Origin: Sophora flavescens
Lineage: Eukaryota; Streptophyta; Magnoliopsida; Fabales; Fabaceae
NCBI GenBank assembly: GCA_030762895.1
Contig: CM061069.1
Span: forward strand, 87,119,548 to 87,183,547
DNA: 64,000 nucleotides
Direction: 5' to 3'
In this document: positions 56,562-64,000 of the stretch, in pieces
How the letters are laid out: the number at the start of each line of letters is the position of its first letter
How positions within the stretch are numbered: the stretch's first letter is position 1
Notes under the pieces: generated by a model
Databases searched by the model: none
What the model was told of the DNA's origin: nothing
What the model saw: only the letters and a program-made list of their open reading frames with translations
Program-made: the position numbers and the translations under genes

Positions 56562-56984
56562 ATGGATCCGACTAAATGTTTTGAGACAGCCATCCATATA
56601 GACCAGGTATAGTATCTCATCAACTTAAGAATAACGATCGGATTCACGTAATGATGGTTAAGGCATAAACTAATCATTACTAAATTGTTCTTGTGTATTT
56701 CGCAGGATTTGATTTCAATCCCGCGATCATTCTACGTCGTTGGGGACAAGAAATACCGCGTGTTGTGACTATTGAAGACAAAAGCGAAAAAACTGCTCAA
56801 TGGGAATATAGTAATCCATGAGGTTCGCCCATATTTTGCACTAGATACAAATGGTATCGGGGAGTTGTATTTGTTGTCCCATGGTGCATTGGCAAAGTTT
56901 AAGTACCTTGGGGGTTCTCGCTTTCTACATGTTCATCCATTTGGAAGATTGATGAGTTTTGATATTTTGATTAGTACTTATTGA
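56562..56984 (+). pseudogene. Two-exon gene fragment of unknown function inside the CACTA complex
   Basis: ATG at 56562 opens MDPTKCFETAIHIDQ, ending at a donor-like CAG|GTATAG (56606/56607). An acceptor-like TTTCGCAG ends at 56705, and exon 2 (56706-56984) continues in phase: DLISIPRSFYVVGDKKYRVL, one TGA (56766-56768), then KAKKLLNGNIVIHEVRP, FALDTNGIGELYLLSHG and KYLGGSRFLHVHPFGRLM to a TGA at 56982. The intron is 99 bp. I do not recognise the family. It could be a host gene fragment captured by the transposon, as CACTA elements often carry, or the start of an element-specific gene. Confidence 0.4.
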
Positions 56985-57224
56985 CTGTGGTGTGTTTTTA
57001 TGTTTTGATCGTTAATTAGTACATTATTAAACCTTTTTTTATAAACAATTATTAAACTTGCGTTAATTAATGTATATGTTTTCTTAATCATATTGACTGT
57101 GGTGTTTTGGATCGTTAGTACATCATATTTATGTTTTCTATTTATTCAAAAAAATATTGGTGTATTTTGTTTATATCAGAAATTAAAAATCAATGGGGTA
57201 ATAGTTGAGAAGCAAAATTTGGTC

Positions 57225-57539
57225 GGTAGGATTAAGTTACAGGAAAATTTAAAAAAAAATCAAAATTTGCGACCGAAATAGCGACCGAATATCGATCACC
57301 AAATTCGGTTATCTGAGTATGCGACCAACTATATGGAGACCGAAATATATAATTTTGTGACCGAAATATCAGTCGCAAATTTACATGAAATACAAATCTG
57401 GTCGCTAAACATTTAGCCACCAGGGTTTCTGCTACCCCCTTAATTTGGTCGCTAATTCGGTCGCTACACAGTATAGCAACCGAATTATCATGTTTAGCGA
57501 CCGAAATCTTCGATCGCTAAATAGGTTTTTTTTTGTAGT
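57225..57539 (+). repeat. CACTA subterminal repeats and right terminus 2
   Basis: GCGACCGAA and TTCGGTCGC motifs in both orientations, ending TTTTTTTTTGTAGT at 57539. The last base expected of a CACTA end (G) is T here. Confidence 0.8.
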
Positions 57540-58594
57540 TACGGGCCTTTGTGCCTAGGAAGTTGAGTCGACAAGCATGTGCGCATAAGGACGTGCTTGT
57601 GATGATCGTAAATGGTCTTGGGGATGGTCAGGGTAGGAGGGTCACATATGGCCAATTGGTGATTCTTCTTGGTCGCGGCGTTCCATGCAATACACTGACA
57701 TCAACGACTAGATGCTAGGCGGTTCAGGTTATTGAGAGTGTTTCACAATCAATTGTAGTACCACAATGTAGCTGTTACTATTGAACGCACAAGATGCTTA
57801 CTATCGGCAGTTGTGAAACATGTGCTCTAATCACTTCTTTCGAATGTTCATTATCACCATGGTGTAGGGGTCAGAGTTCTTCCTCGAGTCTTAGATCTCT
57901 CCTGCCTAGGTGAATCTTTGCTCTATTATTGCGCTTGTGAATTATTACTGTTATATTGACCTGTTAATGATATAACTGCATGTTGATACTATCTATATGA
58001 TTGTGAGTCGCATCACTGCATATCTTCTTTATGTTATATGATGAATGAGGATCTCACCTCATTTCCTATGTTGTCTGGCTTCTGTGTTACCTTAATGATC
58101 TGTGAAGACGATGACAGCACTATCACATCATCACATCCAGCCTGAGATGGGGATAGACCAGTTACTTGGACACATCTACAGTGGTCATTATATGTAGAAG
58201 ATGAGAGGAGTCCCCACAACGTGATGATGTGTCTTCCTTAGTTATTTCTTTTATAAGAGGATGACACCTTGTCATAGTTTTGAGTAGGCCAAGATGATGA
58301 GTCCTTATGTTTATAGCTAGTTTCCAATATTATTATATGTATATATTTTAGTTCTTTTATGTTATTGGCGTTGGTATTTCCGCCCCTTTCTATTGTGACT
58401 AATGACTGTTAACTTCTGAGGAACTCTGGACTGTATTATGTATCTATTTGATGACGTTGGATGTTTTATTTGCTTACCGTCTCTCTTGAGAAAAAAGAAA
58501 AATAAACGCGTATTTTCAGATAATATTTATTTTTCCCTTTTACTAGGTCTTATAGAATGTCACATACAATGTAGTGCCCAAGGAGGGTGTTACA
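57540..58594 (+). repeat. Element G, right part
   Basis: LTR-like sequence without coding signal, ending GGGTGTTACA. Confidence 0.55.
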
Positions 58595-59425
58595 AAGCAA
58601 AGTAAACATTACATCAACAATGCCAATTATTCATAAGATAATCAGAGAGTCAAATAAAACATCATCATAAAAGAATTACATCAAAATCTAACAAAAAGGA
58701 AATTAGGTAGACATACTAAATCCTAAAATAAAATAAAATAAAGAAAGTGAGAAGAAAAACTCCATAAAAGTGATAACAAAAGAACACCACACTAATTCCT
58801 CCTGCAGCTTGCTGCACTCCTGCTCTCCTCTATACACTGCCCCTTTAAGTCGCTGCCTTCTCTCCTCCTTTATTCTCCAGCGTTTCTTTCTTCTTTTTAC
58901 GTTGCTGCCACTTTATTTTCTAATCGTCTGTTTCTTTTCTATTCTCCCGGCTTTCTCACGTGGCCTGTTTTTTCTTTTCCTTTTTTTTCTTTTTCATTCA
59001 AAGACCATCCATTCATTGGCTTCATGTGGGCCTTGCTTTTTTCTTCCTTTTTTTCATTCACAATTGCTATGATTATCCAATACATGAAACTTGCTTCTTA
59101 AGGGCCCTGTTGGTTTTCTTTTTTCTTCCACTCAAATTAACGAAGGTGTCCAAAGAAAGCTCTCACTCTCACCATCTCCAAGTCCAATGTCCAATGGAAT
59201 TGGGTTCTCCATTAAATTGGTCAATAAGTCACGGGCTTACATCAATTAGTATTTCTTCATGTTTCAATCTCTCTTTATTTTTTTCACACAAATGTAAATA
59301 AGTGAAAATATTATTATATTAACTCTAAAACATGAAATTAAATTAAAATATATAAAATACTATTAAAAACTCAATTAGCTAAATTTTGGGACTAAACTCA
59401 ATCACATAATCTAGAAGATTACCGT
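58595..59425 (-). repeat. 5' LTR of J, right part
   Basis: Matches 6350-7298 of the other J LTR in detail. It ends CTAGAAGATTACCGT where the family has CTAGAAGATTATCA. GGAGG follows. Confidence 0.85.
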
Positions 59426-59430
59426 GGAGG

Positions 59431-60420
59431 TGTAAGGAGAATAGATGGAGAAAAAAAACATATAACAGAAATGGTTGGGATTATGAGGGTATTTAGGGGG
59501 AAAATTGAAGGTGAATTGGAGGTGGGGATAGTAACTTGTGAGGTGATAAAATGAAACCCCAGAAACCTATTAGAACCATCCAACCAATAAATCCTCAAAG
59601 AAATTCTTTACAATAACAACCCCTGCGTCAAAAGAAGCTACCTTGCCACACGAGTAAACAACCAAAAACATAACTATCCCACCCAAATTGACTTCAAGAT
59701 TAGCAAACCCAAATGAAGCCCCTTCAAACAAAGAGAACAGATCGCAAAACCAAGAGATCCATAAAGACCACTACATAGAAAGGGACCACCAAAAATTCAG
59801 AATTATAAATATATCATCAAAAAACACCATCCCATCCCCCAATTATTTGTAAAGATTCTATTGACCGAATAACACCCAATGACTTAACCAAATGTGATGA
59901 AAATGTTCTTTGATTATATGCCAAATGACCATGACAAATACAACCTCAAATGCCAACAATTTATTTTCTAGCACGGACCTCCAAAGCCACCGCACCAGCC
60001 AAGAAACTAAGGAACATAAAGGCTAAAAACTCCAACCGCAGCACCCACAAAATATTCATCAAACACAGCAAAGAGCATAGGAGAACCATGTAGCAACCCC
60101 AAGAGAAACACACACAAAGAAAAACCTCACATAAAGACTTCACTCCATCTCACATGTATCACTCCAAAGACCGCATTTTAACACCCCAAGAATGTCCTTC
60201 GCACCCATGTTGCACTCTCACACAAGCACCTAAAGATGAAGAATCTTCGCTCAGTATAGGTAACCCGCATAGAAGACAGCCAAGAAAGAAAACCAAACTA
60301 TCAAAAGTTAGTGAAACAAAAAAAAAGTCCTCTCACCATTATTTCAGTCCCTCTTTAGGGAAATCCCCAACCCCGTGTTTCTCTCACACTCATCCCATGA
60401 ACCAATGTTTGGAGGGGGGC
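59431..60420. other. Host flank right of J, unassigned
   Basis: About 1 kb of A-rich sequence. I see no repeat partner in the window, no PPR continuation and no convincing gene. The two modest frames (59961-60143 minus, 60154-60423 plus) have no recognisable motif. Confidence 0.45.
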
Positions 60421-60642
60421 TGACAAAAGTCAAATAGGGTATAGGGTAAAATAGAGTTCTGTGTATTATTCTCTATTTAAGGAGGCATTTATATTGTTGC
60501 AATGAGGTAAAGAAATATCTTAATTAGGGAAAAGAATACAATCCCTATAATTATCTTGTTTCCTATATTTACAAGATATTTCAAATTAATACATAATGAC
60601 AGTCCTAAATCTGCACAATTACAGCCATGAATCATGCCAACA
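60421..60642 (-). repeat. 3' LTR of the copia element
   Basis: On the minus strand it starts TGTTGGCATGATTC at 60642 and ends ACTTTTGTCA at 60421, 222 bp, preceded by a purine tract CCTTGAGGAGGAG (60655-60643). Copia LTRs of this size are common. Confidence 0.8.
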
Positions 60643-60655
60643 CTCCTCCTCAAGG

Positions 60656-61306
60656 TGGAGCATAAATATCACTCATGCCTAGCTTGACAAGTGAGTCATG
60701 GAAATCTCTACTTGAAACATCTTTAATCAGAACATCTACCACCTGTTCTCAGTAGTTTTCGTGATATGGGACTTCAACAATTTTTTCTTCAAACTTCTCA
60801 TATATGAAATTACAATCAATTTCCACATGTTTAGTTAGATCATGTTGTATCGATTCTCTCGCAATCTTGATTTTAGACTGATTATCACAATATAACTTCA
60901 TAGCTCATTCAAGAGGGAAAACCAAGCTCCTCTAAAAGTCGCTTCAGCCATAATAATTCATGTGTCCCTTTAACGATTGCCCTATATTCAGCTTCTACAC
61001 TAGATAATGATACAACCTTCTGTTTTTTACTCTTCCAAGTAACTAGATTACCTCCAACAAAAGTGAAGTACCCGATTGTTGAACGACGCCTTTCCCTACA
61101 ACACCCCAATTTGAATCACAAAAACCAGTAATATCTGCATGCTTGTGCTTAGAAAACATAAGACCTTTCCCAAGTGCCGACTTCAAATACCGCAAAATCC
61201 TAACAACCGCACCCATATGAATTTTGCTCGGATTATGCATAAAGCGATTTACCACACTAACAAAGATAAGAAATATCCCGGTCGTGGTGTGTGATAAGTA
61301 AATCAA
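60656..61306 (-). pseudogene. Copia RNase H
   Basis: Minus-strand pieces: HMGAVVRILRYLKSALGKGL, then ADITGFCDSNW (first catalytic Asp), a frameshift near 61090, RRSTIGYFTFVGGNLVTW, SSVEAEYRAIVKGTHELLWL (catalytic Glu), then MKLYCDNQSK (catalytic Asp) after a stop near 60905. The end reads LVKLGMSDIYAPP-stop at about 60660, just before the purine tract, the normal copia polyprotein end. Confidence 0.88.
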
Positions 61307-61314
61307 TCGACCAA

Positions 61315-62100
61315 CTAGTCTTTGATATCTTCCCTTATCAAGTAGGAACTTGATCGGAAGTTCCTCCAGCCATGGTTTTGCTCTATAGGCGTATCAATAG
61401 GCTGACAACCAAGCATACTAGTCTCTTTCAATAGATCAAGAACATACTTTTGTTGCAATAAGAATATTCCTTGGTTAGACCTGATAACTTCAATGCCCAA
61501 AAAATACTTTAAGCCTCCAAGATCTTTCATATCAAATTCTGATTGCAAGTGAGTCTTCAACTTAGTCATCTCATCAATATCATCACCAAGAACAATCATG
61601 TCATCCACGAGATGATAAGTGCAAGTTACCTTACCATTTTGTTTTTTTTCAAAAATAAGGTATGGTCTATGCGTTGCTTTGAGTATAACCATACTTCTTC
61701 ATAGCTAACCGGAATCTTCCAAACCAAGCTCTTGGCGATTGTTTTAGACCATACAACGCCTTCTTTAACTTACCCACCAAACTTGTATCACCAGAAACAT
61801 TGTACCCAGGTGGTATGCTCATATAAATTTCTTCAAAAAATCTCCATGTAAAAAGGCATTTTTACATCATATCGTTGTAATGGCCAACCAAAGTTTGCAA
61901 AGCAATGGATAATAAAACCCGGACCGTATTCAACTTTGCCAGGTGCAAAACTCTCTTGATAGTCAATACCATAAGTTTGTGTAAAGCCACGAGCAACTAA
62001 CCTTACTTTATACCGATCAATCATCCCATCAAGCTTATGTTTTAATGTAAATACCTATTTACATCCAACAGCTTCTTTTTCCTTCTCGTAAGGTCACAAT
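61315..62100 (-). pseudogene. Copia reverse transcriptase (RVT_2)
   Basis: Minus strand. YKVRLVARGFTQTYGIDYQE and WPLQRYDVKMPF (first catalytic Asp in YDVK) lie at 62024-61833. Frames then change; the palm end at 61692-61315 has LVDDMIVLGDD at 61611-61580, where YVDD is usual, so Tyr is replaced but both Asp are kept. FDMKDLGGLKYFLGIEV, GIFLLQQKYVLDLL and GCQPIDTPIE follow. At least three frameshifts. Confidence 0.9.
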
Positions 62101-62684
62101 ATCCCATGCTTGATTTCTTTCTAATGCTCGCATCTCTTCAGCCATGGACTCGCCCATTTAGGATCATTCAGCTTCTTATACCCTTGTGGGAATGGTAACA
62201 ATCTGACATTTGATTCACAAAGGCTTGAATAGAACAAGGTAAATGTTCAAAGCAGAGACATAATGAGCAATAGGATACTTCACTGTCTTTTAATTATCGT
62301 GTGAATATCTCTCCGTGGTTTTCCCTATTACTCCAAGGAGGTAATCGACACCGCTGCCATCACTAGAGACAAGTGGCACATGATCATTAATTAAATTGTT
62401 AGTATTAACCCCAAAATCAATAAATACCTCAGGAACATCAACAGAGGGAAGATCATTGGTGGGTACTGTAGGTAAAGAGAGAGGTCTTGTAGGACTCTGG
62501 AGTGTCACTAAATCTGTAGTATCATATTTTGGTGTTGTCGATTAGGCCCCGTATAATCCAAGACTCTTGACTAGGAAAAGTCATATTTACATCTAGAAGC
62601 ACAATCATCCAATTCGACTCTTCAACACGCATCTCCCCCTGAAGAGAATAAATGGATGTGGGGCGAGAAAAGTACATTTCTGCT
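62101..62684 (-). pseudogene. Copia integrase-RT linker
   Basis: Pro/Ser/Thr-rich frame 62508-62290 (SPTRPLSLPTVPTNDLPSVD) is typical of the unstructured segment between copia integrase and RT. SRPTSIYSLQGE (about 62665) follows the integrase end. Broken by frame changes. Confidence 0.65.
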
Positions 62685-63353
62685 TCAGAGAAGGTTACAT
62701 CCATAGTCACGTAAAATTGCTCTAGTATGAGGGTGATAGCACTTGTAGCCTTTTTTATGAGGCAAATACCTGACAAACACACACTTTAATGCACACAGGT
62801 CTAGCTTTGTACGTTGATGTTTATGAAGATGAACAAATGCAACATACCCAAAAACTCTGGGTGATAATGTTAAGTTGGAAGGGATGTTGACATAAGCAGA
62901 GAGTTTTTCCAAAGGTGTTTTGAAGTGGAGAACACTACTAGGTACACGGTTCATAAGATAAACAACATACAAAATAGCATCTCCCCAAGAAGTGGGTTGC
63001 ATATGAGCATCAATCAGACATGCATGTGTGATCTCAAGAATATGACGATTTTTCCTTTCTGCCACACCATTTTGTTGGGGTGTATAAGTACATGCGGTCT
63101 CATGGATAAAACCGTGATCTTGAAAATATGACTGTAACACTTGACTTACAAATTCACCGCCATTATCAGACCTTAAAACTTTCACCTTAGCAGAAAACTG
63201 AGTTTGTATCATCTTATGAAATAAGCGGAAGCATTCATACACATCACTTTTATTTTTCATCAAATAGAGCCAAGTCATGCGACTACAATCATCAACAAAA
63301 ATCACAAACCAATGATGTCTAGATAAGGTAGAAACCGGGCAGACCTCACACAT
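62685..63353 (-). pseudogene. Copia integrase core
   Basis: Minus strand, a single 222-residue frame. FVIFVDDCSRMTWLYLMKNK carries the first catalytic Asp, VLRSDNGGEFVSQVLQ the second, and NGVAERKNRHILE the Glu: a complete DDE set. TSWGDAILYVVYLMNRVPS and VFGYVAFVHLHKHQRTKLD follow, then CVFVRYLPHKKGYKCYHP, the usual copia C-terminal end. A stop (TGA) and a frameshift at about 63340-63356 separate it from the preceding HSDV. Confidence 0.92.
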
Positions 63354-63735
63354 CAGAATGAATCAAAGCAAATGGTTCAGTCATCTTATAACTCAAAGGA
63401 TAAGTAGTACGATGACTTTTTGCCAAAACACAAACATCACAATCAAAATACGAAGGATACAAACTTGAGAACAAGGAAGGAAACAAGTGTTTAATGTAAC
63501 CAAAAGAAGCATGACCAAAACGGCGATGCCACATCAAAATCTGAAGCTTCTTAGCACATGTAGAACCTTGACTAGTCAATGCACTCCCAGAGCATACATC
63601 ATCCACATAATAAAGTCCTCCTCTCTTAGTACCACGCCCAATAATCTCCTTGCTGGTGAGATCCTGAAGAAGGCAGAAATGAGGATATATTAATACTAGA
63701 CAATTTATTTGTTCAGTTACTTGAGGTACAGACAA
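63354..63735 (-). pseudogene. Copia GAG-pre-integrase zinc finger
   Basis: GLYYVDDVCSGSALT, then WHRRFGHASFGYIKHL (HX4H) and DCDVCVLAKSHRTTYPLS (CX2C) form the HHCC finger at the integrase N-terminus. All four metal ligands are present. It reads to PFALIHSDV and then meets a TGA. Confidence 0.9.
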
Positions 63736-64000
63736 GAGATTATTTGAGAATGAAGGAACAAGTAAATGTGTTCTAATGATAAAGATGGTGTCAATATTAC
63801 TGTGCCCGCACTAGTCACAGGGCAAGACACACCATTAGCATTAGATACATGTGGACAAATGTGGTGTACTTGTAGTCCGCAAAAGCGACTGATCATAGGT
63901 TATGTGATCGGTAGCACCTGAATCAATGATCCATCCAGTGTCTTTGGCAGAATCAATATTAACAAAAGCAAAGCCAATATTACCTGATGGATAACTATTT
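63736..64000 (-). pseudogene. Copia aspartic protease
   Basis: Minus strand: DTGWIIDSGATDHIT with the active-site DSGA at 63924-63913, then NANGVSCPVTSAGTV and a run of Leu/Ser/Phe. Frame breaks occur between about 63740 and 63880. The upstream part lies beyond the window. Confidence 0.88.

Larger units (their letters stand above)
48158..57539 (+). mobile_element. CACTA (En/Spm) transposon complex with three terminus regions
   Basis: The left terminus at 48158 is CACTACAAAAAAAAAGG, followed by subterminal copies of GCGACC/GGTCGC. One right terminus ends at 54972 (TTTTTTTAGTG) and another at 57539 (TTTTTTTTTGTAGT), each preceded by 300-400 bp dense in CGGTCGCTA motifs on both strands. Such subterminal repeats bind the element's TNPA-type protein in known CACTA elements. 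Flanking trinucleotides (TCA left; TGG or ACG right) do not match, so pairing is uncertain; the sequence of the left end fits the 57539 end better, which suggests one CACTA element nested in another. It carries tnp2 and TNP1-like gene remnants. Confidence 0.8.
45519..58594 (+). mobile_element. Element G: probable solo LTR split by the CACTA complex
   Basis: The right end reads GGGTGTTACA (58594), a typical LTR terminus like D1's. The left end reads TATAAC where TGTAAC would be expected. AATCA (45514-45518) and AAGCA (58595-58599) flank it, differing by one base, and J's intact LTR shows AAGCA at the insertion point. Segments 45519-48157 and 57541-58594 contain no coding signal. Whether 54973-57220 belongs to G or to the CACTA complex is unresolved. 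Confidence 0.6.
5750..59425 (-). mobile_element. Element J: outermost non-autonomous LTR retrotransposon, carrying all nested insertions
   Basis: On the left a minus-strand LTR ends at 5750, preceded by GGAGG (5745-5749). On the right the other LTR starts at about 59425, followed by GGAGG (59426-59430). The two LTRs match each other (for example 6341-6420 with 58597-58676) and match the LTRs of B2. Removing the two big insertions (H and G) leaves about 5.27 kb, almost exactly the 5.33 kb of B2 without A. The primer site is tRNA-Asp-like. The interior (7299-7610 plus about 42934-44896) has no gag-pol. It is therefore a large non-autonomous derivative, a LARD-like element, presumably moved by Athila-type enzymes (inference). 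The span is a nest, not one continuous element. Confidence 0.82.
60421..64000 (-). mobile_element. Ty1/copia retrotransposon, 3' part (5' end outside window)
   Basis: Minus strand. In element order from the right: protease (about 63924), GAG-pre-integrase, integrase, RT, RNase H, polypurine tract, 3' LTR (222 bp, ends at 60421). Integrase before RT defines Ty1/copia. Gag and the 5' LTR lie beyond 64000. Several frameshifts and stops make it inactive. Confidence 0.93.

Overview
This is AT-rich plant nuclear DNA made almost entirely of nested transposable elements. The evidence is Ty3/gypsy elements of the Athila type with tRNA-Asp-like primer sites, a Ty1/copia element, a CACTA (En/Spm) DNA transposon and a pentatricopeptide-repeat (PPR) pseudogene. 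A eudicot is likely and a legume is my best guess, from the look of the Athila-like and non-autonomous families, but the window alone does not prove the species. I recognised no intact host gene, tRNA or rRNA.

Layout, left to right. 252-4566 is an internally deleted Ty3/gypsy element (K) with two 977-bp LTRs and a perfect CCCAC target duplication. 5120-5735 is a PPR pseudogene. From 5750 to 59425 almost everything sits inside one ancestral insertion, a minus-strand non-autonomous LTR element J, flanked by GGAGG at 5745-5749 and 59426-59430. J's internal region holds H (minus, Athila-like, about 7611-42933). H holds D1 (a plus solo LTR split by the opposite-strand solo LTR D2), B2 (plus, same family as J) and F (plus). 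B2's 5' LTR holds A (plus, 16248-29877), the best-preserved gag-pol, and A's reverse transcriptase holds E (plus, 20788-24467). That is five levels: J > H > B2 > A > E. J's 5' LTR is split by a further LTR, G (45519-58594), which contains a CACTA complex (48158-57539) with decayed tnp2 and TNP1-like genes and a 500-N assembly gap. 59431-60420 is unassigned. 60421-64000 is the 3' part of a minus-strand Ty1/copia element whose 5' end lies outside the window.

Subtraction supports the nest. J minus its insertions is about 5.27 kb, against about 5.33 kb for B2, and J and B2 share LTRs and internal sequence. Only A carries a near-complete gag-PR-RT-RH-INT, and it is broken by stops, frameshifts and E. 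J, B2, F and E have no pol; H keeps gag and protease only. These would depend on Athila-like enzymes supplied in trans (inference).

The most unusual recurring signal is that most families here carry an array of a family-specific GC-rich palindrome, usually just upstream of the LTR TATA box: CTCGCGAG in A and F, CACGGCCGTG in E, GCACGGCCGTGC in D. K has an AATCGATT array in its 5' leader instead. Other items worth a look are an inverted primer site in E, a roughly 20-bp duplication around B2, a conserved small ORF of unknown function in the J/B2 family, and an unidentified spliced-looking gene fragment inside the CACTA complex.
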